DNA of 64,000 bases, taken from Rossellomorea aquimaris (lineage in GTDB: Bacteria; Bacillota; Bacilli; Bacillales; Bacillaceae_B). This document shows, one piece after another, positions 7,519 to 15,086 of this stretch. Both the position numbers and the translations under genes were made by a program. Under the pieces are notes generated by a model. That model was given only the letters and a program-made list of their open reading frames with translations, did no database searches and was not told the DNA's origin. The stretch is from the NCBI RefSeq assembly GCF_001877785.1, contig NZ_MINN01000150.1, positions 99,193 through 163,192 of the forward strand, read 5' to 3'. The stretch's first letter is position 1. Each line of letters begins with the position of its first letter.

Positions 7519-8706
7519 ATGGAACTACATAATGGGAAATTATTTTGGCCCACCACTTATAATGATTCAGAAAAAGAGTTCGATACTCATTACGATGTCG
7601 CAATCATCGGCGGAGGAATGTCCGGGGCTCTCTGTGCCTATGTGCTTTCCCGTGAAGGATTAAAAGTGGCCATCATTGAAAAAAGGCAGCTTGCATCCGG
7701 CAGTTCGTCTGCAAACACCGGGCTTCTGCAATTTTCAAATGACATCATGCTCCATGAATTGATCGACGAGATCGGGGAGGAGCAGGCGGTCCGTTTTTAT
7801 AAATTATGTCAGGAAGCGGTCGGACACCTGGAAGAAGTGGCGATGACCCTGCCCGTCTCACCGGAATTCACCCGCAGGAAGAGCATCTATTATGCGAGCT
7901 CGCCGCTGCATCTGCCAAAGCTGAAAAAAGAATATAAAACTTTGAAGGAGCACGGTTTCCCGGTGGAATACTGGTCCAAGAAAGATATGAAGGAACACCT
8001 CCCGTTCTCCAAATCCGGGGCGCTGATCACCCACGGGGACGCGGAAGTGAATCCATTCCGGTTTGTAAATGGGATGTTCGAATATTTGAAGGAACATAAC
8101 ACGACAGCCTTCGAAGGAACAGAAGCGATTGAAGTAAAGGAAGACGGTGAAAAGGTCATCATAGAAACGACCAAGGGGACGTTGACCGCCTCTCACGTCG
8201 TGCATTCTACCGGTTATGAAACTCCTCCGCTAAGCGAAAACATCGGGACCGAAATCAATCGTTCCTATGCCATCGCCACCAAGCCCGTCGATGATTTGTC
8301 ACAGTGGCATGAACGGGCACTTATTTGGGAAACGGACAGGCCTTATTTGTATCTGCGAACCACCGTGGATAACCGGATCATTGCCGGAGGCCTCGATGAA
8401 GACCCGGCGGAAGCTCCGCAAAGCATGGAAAAAATCGAAAAACATGGTAAAAAGATTGAAAAAGAGGTGCAGAAGATGTTCCCCGGCCTCAACGTTGAAA
8501 TGGAATATGCCTGGGGGGCAAGCTTCGGTGAATCCCTCGATCATCTTCCGTATATAGGGAGGCATCCCGATAAAGAGCGGATCTACTATTTGCTGGGCTA
8601 CGGCGGGAACGGGACGGTATACAGCATGCTCGGGAGCAGGATCCTGAGGGATCTGATCCTCGGCCGTCCTAATGAGGATGCAGATTTAGTTAAACTGGAC
8701 AGATAA
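7519..8706 (+). CDS. FAD-dependent amine/amino-acid oxidase (DAO/DadA family)
   Basis: A 395-residue flavoenzyme. The Rossmann dinucleotide motif VAIIGGGMSGALCAYVLSREG lies near residue 30, followed by SSSANTGLLQFSND, the re-face flavin contact of the D-amino-acid oxidase/glycine oxidase/gamma-glutamylputrescine oxidase group. The C-terminal GYGGNGTVYSMLGS is the second FAD contact. It oxidises a C-N bond, but the amine substrate cannot be told. ATG 7519 follows AGGGGATAAAG. It is monocistronic, with an inverted repeat upstream and a terminator downstream. Confidence 0.85.
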   Translation: MELHNGKLFWPTTYNDSEKEFDTHYDVAIIGGGMSGALCAYVLSREGLKVAIIEKRQLASGSSSANTGLLQFSNDIMLHELIDEIGEEQAVRFYKLCQEAVGHLEEVAMTLPVSPEFTRRKSIYYASSPLHLPKLKKEYKTLKEHGFPVEYWSKKDMKEHLPFSKSGALITHGDAEVNPFRFVNGMFEYLKEHNTTAFEGTEAIEVKEDGEKVIIETTKGTLTASHVVHSTGYETPPLSENIGTEINRSYAIATKPVDDLSQWHERALIWETDRPYLYLRTTVDNRIIAGGLDEDPAEAPQSMEKIEKHGKKIEKEVQKMFPGLNVEMEYAWGASFGESLDHLPYIGRHPDKERIYYLLGYGGNGTVYSMLGSRILRDLILGRPNEDADLVKLDR

Positions 8707-8713
8707 TAAGAGA

Positions 8714-8747
8714 AGGCAGGAGACCATTTGCGTCTCCTGTCTTTTTC
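8714..8747 (+). terminator. Terminator after FAD oxidoreductase
   Basis: GGCAGGAGAC / GTCTCCTGTC hairpin followed by TTTTTC. Confidence 0.85.
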
Positions 8748-8816
8748 TTGTGTGGATTAACCTTACATGCCCTATTTGTATACACTATCGTAGAACTTAA
8801 AGAGTAGGCGATTTCC

Positions 8817-9380
8817 ATGGGTAATGAATTCAAAGCAACGTTGGGGGCGTGGGTCCAGGCTGTCGGTACGGTCCTTTCCGCAATCGGAAATACTCCGAGC
8901 AAATCTCTTTCAGACGATACACTCACCAATTTTGACATTATCGGAAATGAAATGCAGGCTACAGGAAATGCCCTTGAAGCTGATGCCATTAAAAACCCTT
9001 TCGATTTGACAAAGATCGGAAATCAAGTTCAATCAATAGGAAATCTAACTGTTTTATCAGGTCTAGTCTTAGATTTTAATGAAGTGACCAAGCAGGAACT
9101 TGATATCAAAGGAAATCTCCTGCAGGCACTTGGCGGATCTGCTGCAGTCGCTGATTCCCTGGATGAAGAACGTACCCTGGATGAATTGCTTTCAATTTAC
9201 GGCAATGCACTTCAGGTCATCGGAAATTCCCTGCAGGCGATTTCAGGCATCTTGGAATTAAACAACGAAGACAGCGGGGATTTGAATGTAATCGGAAGCT
9301 GGATCCAGGCTGTCGGTGCGGTCCTGTCCGCACTGGTTCAAAGCCCCGGATCCATCAGTGCATCAGCAAGCAATTCATAA
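8817..9380 (+). CDS. Repetitive GN..Q protein of unknown function
   Basis: A 187-residue protein built from about eight degenerate copies of an IGNxLQAxGN-type unit (for example IGNEMQATGNAL, IGNQVQSIGNL, KGNLLQALGG, YGNALQVIGNSLQ, IGSWIQAVGAVL). The first and last copies (GAWVQAVGTVLSAI and GSWIQAVGAVLSAL) nearly match each other. It resembles the uncharacterised repetitive proteins I know as DUF6944, though that name is from memory. There is no signal peptide, and amphipathic helices are likely. ATG 8817 has only a weak ribosome site (AGTAGGCG). Its last 43 bp overlap the convergent monooxygenase gene. Confidence 0.75.
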   Translation: MGNEFKATLGAWVQAVGTVLSAIGNTPSKSLSDDTLTNFDIIGNEMQATGNALEADAIKNPFDLTKIGNQVQSIGNLTVLSGLVLDFNEVTKQELDIKGNLLQALGGSAAVADSLDEERTLDELLSIYGNALQVIGNSLQAISGILELNNEDSGDLNVIGSWIQAVGAVLSALVQSPGSISASASNS

Positions 9381-10321
9381 GACCTCAACTTGTCCCCAAA
9401 ATCCGACACATTCGTAATGATCATGAATTCATCGGTCCGGTATATCTCACTAAGCAAAAGCAGCTCCTCTTTCACTTTTTCCGGCGTCCCCACAATTGCA
9501 CGTTTGCGATTCTCCCTTACTTTCTCCATCTCCCTGGAGGTGAATATCCGGCTGTCCGCTTCTTCCTTCGAGGGGATTCGGGTATCGATTCCCCTTTCCA
9601 CTTCCAATAACCAGATATCCTGACTTTTGGCGATCCGTTCCGCTTCCTCCTGGGTCGGTGCACATACGACGAATATGCAGACATTGCTGAGCGGGGATTC
9701 TAAACCTGCAGATGGACGGAATTGATGATGATAGTAGTCAAGTGCCTTCTTCCCGTTCGAAGGATTGATGAAGTGTCCATAAGTAAAAGCAGTACCGTTC
9801 TCGGCAGCCACCCTTGCGCCCCTATGGGTAATCCCGAGAATCCATATATCCGGCGGTGTGTCAACGTAAGGATAAGCCTTGACTCCCGGCTCCCCATGAA
9901 GGAAATGCTGAAGCCTCTCCACCTGACCGGGAAACTCATTCATGCTTTTTTTCAAGCCATCCGTCAGTGCCAGGCGTGTCTCATAAGAACCGCCGGGCGA
10001 ACGACCGATCCCAAGATCGATCCTTCCCGGAAAGAGGGTCTGGAGCACCTTGAAATCCTCTGCTATTTTATATGGGCTGTACTGAGGGAGCAGCACCCCG
10101 CCGGATCCGATTTTCATGCGATTTGTCAAAGAAGCAAGATGCGAAATCAGCACTTGCGGCGCAGATCCTGCCATACCGTTCGTATTATGATGCTCGGCCA
10201 CCCAGAACCTGGTATAGCCCAGTTCCTCAGTGAATTTGGCAAGCCTCAAAGTCTCTTCGAATGCCGCTGCCGCATCCTGACCCTTCGTAATGACCGATTG
10301 ATCCAGCACACTCAATTTCAT
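9338..10321 (-). CDS. Luciferase-like flavin monooxygenase (MsnO8-type LLM family)
   Basis: A 327-residue TIM-barrel FMN-dependent oxidoreductase. LSVLDQSVI at the start, TRFWVAEHHNTNGMAGSAP, GGVLLPQYSPYKIAEDFKVL and RIDLGIGRSPGG are typical of the bacterial-luciferase-like family closest to MsnO8. It probably uses reduced flavin and O2 on a small organic substrate, which is not predictable. The start is ATG 10321 with GGAGGGG before it, not the upstream in-frame codon at 10366. Its 3' end overlaps the convergent repetitive gene by 43 bp with no terminator between them, so antisense read-through is possible. Confidence 0.87.
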   Translation of the reverse strand: MKLSVLDQSVITKGQDAAAAFEETLRLAKFTEELGYTRFWVAEHHNTNGMAGSAPQVLISHLASLTNRMKIGSGGVLLPQYSPYKIAEDFKVLQTLFPGRIDLGIGRSPGGSYETRLALTDGLKKSMNEFPGQVERLQHFLHGEPGVKAYPYVDTPPDIWILGITHRGARVAAENGTAFTYGHFINPSNGKKALDYYHHQFRPSAGLESPLSNVCIFVVCAPTQEEAERIAKSQDIWLLEVERGIDTRIPSKEEADSRIFTSREMEKVRENRKRAIVGTPEKVKEELLLLSEIYRTDEFMIITNVSDFGDKLRSYELLADALMDPGL

Positions 10322-10458
10322 GATGTCCCCTCCAATAAGCTTTTCATATGAATAGTATCCCACCAACCGCGCTTCTTTTTAAAAAAATCTGCCTGAGCAG
10401 TATACTTTCCATGTTTCTCTTTACACTAAACAATAAACAGAAGACAGGAGGAATAACC

Positions 10459-10623
10459 ATGAGAAAGAGAACCCCGAACCTTTCAAAAGAAAACAATGTG
10501 GCTCCCACTTATGATGAAGAACAATCCTTTGGCGAGGACGCTACGGAAGAGGAAGTGAAGAACGGGGAGGCCACGATGGTGACCCGGCTCGTTTATGATG
10601 AGGTCGATCCGAGCGAAGGATGA
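10459..10623 (+). CDS. Small acidic protein, 54 residues
   Basis: ATG 10459 with ACAGGAGGA 7 bp before it and a strong terminator 10 bp after the stop, so it is clearly an expressed unit. The product begins MRKRTPNLSKENN and turns very acidic (DEEQSFGEDATEEEVKNGE). No family recognised; it is probably soluble and unstructured. Confidence 0.65.
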   Translation: MRKRTPNLSKENNVAPTYDEEQSFGEDATEEEVKNGEATMVTRLVYDEVDPSEG

Positions 10624-10632
10624 AAAATGGTT

Positions 10633-10667
10633 AAAAGCCGTCCCCTGGTGATGGGGACGGCTTTTAT
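10633..10667 (+). terminator. Terminator after the 54-residue protein gene
   Basis: AAAAGCCGTCCCC / GGGGACGGCTTTT hairpin. Confidence 0.9.
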
Positions 10668-10733
10668 CATTTTACCCGTTAGATACTGTCTCGTTATTTT
10701 CCGGATTAGACCAATTCATGCAACTTTGCAGCC

Positions 10734-11585
10734 TTACACCGTTAAAAACATCTTGTTGCCTGAAGGGTCTTCAGCTGAGATGCTGCCGTCCTGGTCAATT
10801 TCCACTTGATATCCGAGGCTTTTCAAGCGGGTTGCTGCTGCATCCCTCTCATCCTGATTCGGAAAATGAACATTGAATGACTGCAGGCCAACGCTGTTTT
10901 CCGCAGGTTTTGGCGCCCCGGCACCGTTCCATGTATTCAACCCAATGTGATGATGGTAGCGTCCGGTTGAAAGGAACAGCGCCTGATTCCCCAGAGCTGA
11001 TACGACCTCAAACCCAAGCCCTTTAGTATAAAAACCGGCTGTTTCATCGAGGTCTGCAGCATGCAGATGCAGATGCCCCATCACTGTTTTCGAAGGCAGT
11101 CCTGTCCATGGCTCCCCTTCTCCTTCAGCTAAAATGGCCCTGGCATCAATCGGATCGACTGCCATTTCCACCTGTCCGCCATTCCACGTCCAAATGGTAT
11201 GAGGCTTATCCCAATACACTTCAATCCCATTTCCGTCCGGGTCGTTGAGGTACAGTGCCTCGCTTACGAGGTGATCGGATGAGCCCAATGGAATATTCAA
11301 CTGCGCAAAATGATTGAGGACACTTCCCAGGTCCGCTCTCTCTGGTAATAGGATGGCAAAATGATAAAGGCCTGTTGTTCTTGGCTGTTTAGGGATGACA
11401 TTTTCCGGCTGATGGATTGTGAGCAGAGGAGTCTCCCCGTCTGCCGTCAGCTGTACTGTATCTTCAAATTTGCTTAAAATACTGAATCCGATAACTTCTT
11501 GATAAAAATCAAGCGATCTTTTCAAATCCTGAACATTTATGGTCACGTGATTGATATGAGTATATGGATGTTGGTGGAAGTTCAT
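10734..11585 (-). CDS. catE: Catechol-2,3-dioxygenase-type VOC protein (CatE-like)
   Basis: A 283-residue two-module vicinal-oxygen-chelate protein. The metal-ligand pattern is visible: His in YTHINHVTINVQDL (module 1), His in VMGHLHLHAADL and Glu near the end of module 2. Similar length and sequence to B. subtilis CatE, an extradiol dioxygenase that protects against catechol and quinones. ATG 11585 has AAAGGAG before it. The divergent gene at 11726 encodes a YodB/CatR-type HxlR regulator with its single N-terminal Cys, the same pairing that controls catDE in B. subtilis. The DoxX-like catD partner is absent here. Confidence 0.85.
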   Translation of the reverse strand: MNFHQHPYTHINHVTINVQDLKRSLDFYQEVIGFSILSKFEDTVQLTADGETPLLTIHQPENVIPKQPRTTGLYHFAILLPERADLGSVLNHFAQLNIPLGSSDHLVSEALYLNDPDGNGIEVYWDKPHTIWTWNGGQVEMAVDPIDARAILAEGEGEPWTGLPSKTVMGHLHLHAADLDETAGFYTKGLGFEVVSALGNQALFLSTGRYHHHIGLNTWNGAGAPKPAENSVGLQSFNVHFPNQDERDAAATRLKSLGYQVEIDQDGSISAEDPSGNKMFLTV

Positions 11586-11614
11586 GGTTTTGTCTCCTTT
11601 ATGGATGTAAGTTG

Positions 11615-11629
11615 GTTACTTTATGTAAC
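11615..11629. promoter_or_regulatory. Operator candidate 1 for the HxlR regulator
   Basis: GTTACTTTATGTAAC: 5-bp inverted arms with a 5-bp spacer, 30 bp upstream of catE. Confidence 0.6.
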
Positions 11630-11650
11630 TTATTTTATTTTAATAACTAT

Positions 11651-11666
11651 AGTTAGTCAAGTAACT
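11651..11666. promoter_or_regulatory. Operator candidate 2 for the HxlR regulator
   Basis: AGTTAGTCAAGTAACT: inverted arms AGTTA/TAACT share the GTAAC/TAACT core with site 1, 36 bp away. Together they fit YodB/CatR-type control of both divergent genes. Confidence 0.6.
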
Positions 11667-11725
11667 AATTTATAATTTATCATGACATATGATATAATTT
11701 TTCTTACAAAAGGAGGACTGATGAG

Positions 11726-12040
11726 ATGAACACTACTGAAATTTGTCCAAGATTCGAAAAAGCCATCAGCATCATCAGCCCGCGGTGGAACGCTCTTATC
11801 ATTTACCAGCTGCTTTCCGGTCCGCAGCGCAACTGCACCATAAAAGATGCAACCGGCATCAGCGGCAGAGTGCTCTCCCAGCGCCTGAAAGAACTCGAAG
11901 AAGAAGGCATCGTCGAACGCAAAGTCTACCCGGAAACCCCGGTAAGAATTGAATACTCCCTTACTGAAAAAGGCTATTCATTGGAACCGCTGATGAAAAA
12001 TATCGAAAAATGGTCTCAGGAATGGATTGAGGAGGAATGA
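11726..12040 (+). CDS. HxlR-family (YodB/CatR-type) thiol redox-sensing repressor
   Basis: A 104-residue winged-helix DUF24 protein. ICPRFEKA at the N-terminus carries the conserved sensing Cys, and the recognition-helix region ISGRVLSQRLKELEEEGIVERK and wing VYPETPVRIEYSLTEKG match the family. In YodB and CatR this Cys is S-alkylated or oxidised by quinones and diamide, releasing DNA. A second Cys (near residue 38) is extra. ATG 11726 follows AAAGGAGG. Divergent arrangement with catE and two inverted repeats between them support local autoregulation. Confidence 0.88.
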   Translation: MNTTEICPRFEKAISIISPRWNALIIYQLLSGPQRNCTIKDATGISGRVLSQRLKELEEEGIVERKVYPETPVRIEYSLTEKGYSLEPLMKNIEKWSQEWIEEE

Positions 12041-12048
12041 AGGACTCG

Positions 12049-13065
12049 TCACTTGGTGGTGGCGGGTTTTTTGTTTGAGTTTGTGGGGACGTTTTGTTTA
12101 GTTAGTTGGGTGAGGTCGTAGGTGGTGGATTTTTTGGTGCCGGTGGTTGGGAGGTTGAGGGATTTTAAAAGTCTTTTTGTAACATACCTTGATTCGATAT
12201 TGAGGAACTTTCTTGCTTCTTCATTTGTTATTATGGGTTTGATAAGCAGGCAATAATCCATTAATGCTTGAACATGACCATTTAAATTCTTTGCTTTGCA
12301 GTTTGTACAGAACCATGATCCATGTTTCCTGACAAGTGGACTATGAGTGCATACCTCACAAAATACTCCTTTTTTGATTTCACTTGGTGATATATTAAAC
12401 CTTTCCAAAATTGAATGTTCTGCCTCAACATGTTTTTTCTTCAACAAGCGAACCAACTTTTTAATTTCCTTATGATCATATACTTCTGATTGAGTTGATT
12501 TTTCGAACGTTTTAATATGGGTTGGAAGCAGATGGCGATGGATGACTGAGGAATTAAGATTGTGGTTTTCAGGCGAAGTTTTAATGATCGTTTTGTCGTT
12601 GCTTACTACTACCAAAGAAAATATAGAAATAGATGAAAAACCATGGTGCTTAAGCCATTTTTTTAGTTGTTCCACTTGCCTGAGAAGCTGTATTTGAGGA
12701 TCTGGATATGCTTGCTTTTGCTCATCTTTTATTTGAATCAACTGGCTGAAGACTGGATCAAAATATATTGTGCCGGCTAAGTTTTTCACTTCTATCAAGA
12801 GGATAAAGTTTTTTGATATAACTAAAGTGTCAATTTGAAAGAAATGATTGCCGATTTGCAGGCGTAGTCCATGGAATATCAAATATTTCTCAGGGTTAAG
12901 AAGGCTGAGGGGATAATCCAAGGCTTCTTAACCCTTATGTCCAGCTGTTCTTCTATTCAATTCATCCACTAATATTTGAATTTTATGGTGGTGCAGGGGG
13001 AATCTACGAAGTAAAGCTTGCAGTTTTAAGATAATTCGAGGAATTTCACGATCTTTAATTATCAT
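12049..13065 (-). pseudogene. NERD-domain protein gene interrupted by an in-frame TAA at codon 46
   Basis: Translation from ATG 13065 (GGAG 11 bp before it) gives 45 residues ending ELNRRTAGHKG, then TAA at 12930-12928, then in the same frame EALDYPLSLLNPEKY and 290 further residues. NERD proteins normally read AG(Y/H)(R/K)GExxLDY here, so the stop replaces the conserved Glu (GAA to TAA). The rest holds the nuclease-related domain (QIDTLVISKNFILLIEVKNLAG), a CxxC...CxxC zinc ribbon (FCEVCTHSP...WFCTNC) and a C-terminal helical part. Either it is a recent nonsense pseudogene, or the C-terminal part restarts at TTG 12921, or there is a sequencing error. Confidence 0.82.
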
Positions 13066-13150
13066 TTCACCACTCCAATCTTATATGATCTATAAATCAT
13101 TCTACAATTGGAAGGAAAATCCTTTATTTTCAGTAAAAAGATTTCACTTC

Positions 13151-13262
13151 TATTTTTAAGGGCGGATTCATTAATTTTAAGGGCGGAATCTGAGATTTAA
13201 GGGCGATATTTTTAAAATATGGGCGAACGCACAAGTTTAAGGGCGAACTACCGATTTATCGA
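13151..13262. repeat. 20-21-bp phased degenerate repeat array B (GGGCGRA type)
   Basis: The core GGGCG begins at 13160, 13181, 13201, 13221 and 13241, each preceded by TTTAA or ATAT. Only the core and spacing are conserved. The array lies upstream of the broken NERD gene. It shares the GGGCGGAAT core with array C at 42300-42545. Confidence 0.75.
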
Positions 13263-13325
13263 CAAAAAAACGACAAACTTCTAACGCTACTCCCCCAAAA
13301 AAACCACCCTTCCCATGAATAAGAA

Positions 13326-13340
13326 TGACAATCATTATCA
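13326..13340. promoter_or_regulatory. Fur-box-like site
   Basis: TGACAATCATTATCA matches the 7-1-7 Fur consensus TGATAATNATTATCA at 14 of 15 positions. It lies after the terminator of the DUF1540 gene and 260 bp before the NERD gene, with no obvious iron gene next to it. Confidence 0.55.
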
Positions 13341-13348
13341 ATACTATA

Positions 13349-13380
13349 TAAAAACAGGCAGCCACTCCAATGGCTGCCTG
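13349..13380 (-). terminator. Terminator of the DUF1540 gene
   Basis: On the minus strand CAGGCAGCCA / TGGCTGCCTG is followed by TTTTTAT. Confidence 0.85.
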
Positions 13381-13428
13381 CCGGAACTTCATTCACGGAA
13401 AAAGTTCCTATCTCGTCATCAAATTCAA

Positions 13429-13584
13429 TTACATACCAGGTTCAAATGTCTTACAATCCGTTTCTTCGCTGTTGTGGGCTTTGTTCCCCTTGTGACTCAC
13501 TACGAAGATTTGGTCGGCTGAGCATTTCTTGCCTTCTTTGTTGTATTTGCAGTTGCTTACTTCACATAGTACATCTTGTGCCAT
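13429..13584 (-). CDS. DUF1540 Cys-rich small protein
   Basis: A 51-residue protein from ATG 13584 with a GGAGG site just upstream (AGGAGGTGAAGAAAC). It has four cysteines in the order C-x4-C...C...C: VLCEVSNCKYN, KKCSADQI, TDCKTF. This is the DUF1540 pattern, a probable small metal-binding knuckle of unknown function found in many Firmicutes and often linked to spores or stress. It has its own terminator. Confidence 0.82.
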   Translation of the reverse strand: MAQDVLCEVSNCKYNKEGKKCSADQIFVVSHKGNKAHNSEETDCKTFEPGM

Positions 13585-13742
13585 GTTTCTTCACCTCCTC
13601 ATTTATCTTTAGAGTTCACTAAATTTCATCTGTTCATACCTCGGGGTGTTAGAATCCCTATACCCTGTTCTTTACTATCATAACCATTCAGATTCCGCCA
13701 TATAATCAGAAAAGATACGAATAAGCCAAAGGGGGAATCAGG

Positions 13743-14006
13743 TTGGAGCAAAGACGTTTGTATCATGTGCAGAACCTTGCATTTGAGATCATGGATGAAA
13801 TGAATGCCGGCAATGAATTGGAGAGAAAAGTTGATTTGAAGCATGTTGTCGACCATCTATCCAGGGCAATCGGCAGCCTTGCCGATCCATCCGGGACCTT
13901 TTCACTTGATTATGTCGAGGAAAGAATCGCGGCAGCCCACTATTCCGTTTTTAAAAATGAAAAGAAGCTCTCGTGCTTGAAGATTAAATCGCAGGCCGTT
14001 AAATAA
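13743..14006 (+). CDS. Hypothetical protein, 87 residues, TTG start
   Basis: Start TTG 13743 with AAGGGGG 8 bp before it. The product is soluble with a helical look (QNLAFEIMDEMNAGNELERKV, VVDHLSRAIGSL). A hairpin with T-run follows at 14015. No family recognised. The stretch 14044-14296 after it shows no gene I can support. Confidence 0.65.
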   Translation: MEQRRLYHVQNLAFEIMDEMNAGNELERKVDLKHVVDHLSRAIGSLADPSGTFSLDYVEERIAAAHYSVFKNEKKLSCLKIKSQAVK

Positions 14007-14014
14007 TATCACCT

Positions 14015-14043
14015 GCCCAGCCAATAAACGGTTTGGGCTTTTT
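14015..14043 (+). terminator. Terminator after the 87-residue protein gene
   Basis: GCCCA...TGGGC hairpin with inner CC/GG pairs, followed by TTTTT. Confidence 0.65.
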
Positions 14044-14296
14044 AATTAAAGGCTGTTTTCTAAAAGATTGTTGCTTTTCGTAAATTGGCTAGTAGCCTGA
14101 ATGTTGATTGTGGACGTGCTCTTTTCGAATTCCAGTTTAAACCACAGGTAGACGGACATCAGAAAATACCCAAGTTCCGGTATTTTCTTGTGTGTAAAGC
14201 AACAAAGTATGCGAAAAGAGCTTAATTAAAAAGGATTTCTCCCTTTCTTTCAGAACTCTTATAGTAGAAAGATTTTGAAAGGCAGGCTGCATAAAA

Positions 14297-15046
14297 ATGA
14301 AGCACATTCCCATCGCACTGCAGATGTACACGCTGCGGAACGAAGCTGAACAGGATTTTACGGGCACACTGAAAAAAGTTTCCGGGCTCGGTTATGAAGG
14401 AGTCGAGCTGGCCGGGTACGGAGGTTTGGAGGCAAGAAAATTAAAAGAAGTACTCGATCATCTGGGGCTGAAAGCAGCCTCCAGTCACATCCCGCTTGCT
14501 GAGTTAAGGGATGAAACGGAAAAAGTGATCGATGATCAAAAGGTACTGGGAAGCCGCTATGCTGTATGCCCGTACCTCGCTCCTGAAGAAAGGACGGAAA
14601 ACGATTATATCCGGCTGATCAATGACCTTAATGAGATCGGCGAAAAATGTGCCGGGGAAGGCATCGCACTTTGTTATCACAATCATGACTTTGAATTGAC
14701 TTCCCTAAGTGATGGACGTTCAGCATTGGAGACGATCTTCGAGGAAACAAACCCGGAGTGGGTGAAGGCGGAATTTGATATTTTTTGGCTGACATTTGCA
14801 GGGGAAAAACCGGCCGAGTGGCTTGAACGTTACAAACACCGCTCCCCGCTTGTACATTTAAAGGATATGACGACGGATGGGGAGCGTTTTTTTGGGGAGC
14901 TTGGGGCCGGCGGGGTCGATCTTGAGTCGGTGCTCTCATTCGGGAACGGGTCAGGGACTGTTGACTGGTGGATCGTCGAGCAGGATGAGTGCAGGAATCC
15001 GCCGCTCCAGAGTGTGAAGAGAAGCTTGGAGTTTTTGAAAAAATGA
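14297..15046 (+). CDS. Sugar phosphate isomerase/epimerase family (xylose isomerase-like TIM barrel)
   Basis: A 249-residue AP-endonuclease-2/xylose-isomerase-like barrel. Signature segments are IALQMYTLRNE, GYEGVELAGYGG, CYHNHDFEL (metal-binding His/Asp) and VKAEFDIFWLTFAG plus HLKDM near the end. Relatives act on inositol derivatives and other sugars; the substrate here is unknown, and there is no sugar operon nearby. ATG 14297 has only a distant GAAAGG. A strong hairpin terminator follows. Confidence 0.82.
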   Translation: MKHIPIALQMYTLRNEAEQDFTGTLKKVSGLGYEGVELAGYGGLEARKLKEVLDHLGLKAASSHIPLAELRDETEKVIDDQKVLGSRYAVCPYLAPEERTENDYIRLINDLNEIGEKCAGEGIALCYHNHDFELTSLSDGRSALETIFEETNPEWVKAEFDIFWLTFAGEKPAEWLERYKHRSPLVHLKDMTTDGERFFGELGAGGVDLESVLSFGNGSGTVDWWIVEQDECRNPPLQSVKRSLEFLKK

Positions 15047-15054
15047 ACATGAAT

Positions 15055-15086
15055 GGACACTTCCGCTGAGGGAAGTGTCCTTTTTA
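15055..15086 (+). terminator. Terminator after sugar isomerase gene
   Basis: GGACACTTCC / GGAAGTGTCC hairpin followed by TTTTT; it touches the stop of the convergent aspartokinase gene. Confidence 0.88.

Noticed and set aside
13151..13262. Possible CRISPR-like array
   Set aside because: The regular spacing first suggested CRISPR, but the units are 20-21 bp in total with only a 5-7-base core conserved, no identical repeats, no dyad, and no cas genes nearby.
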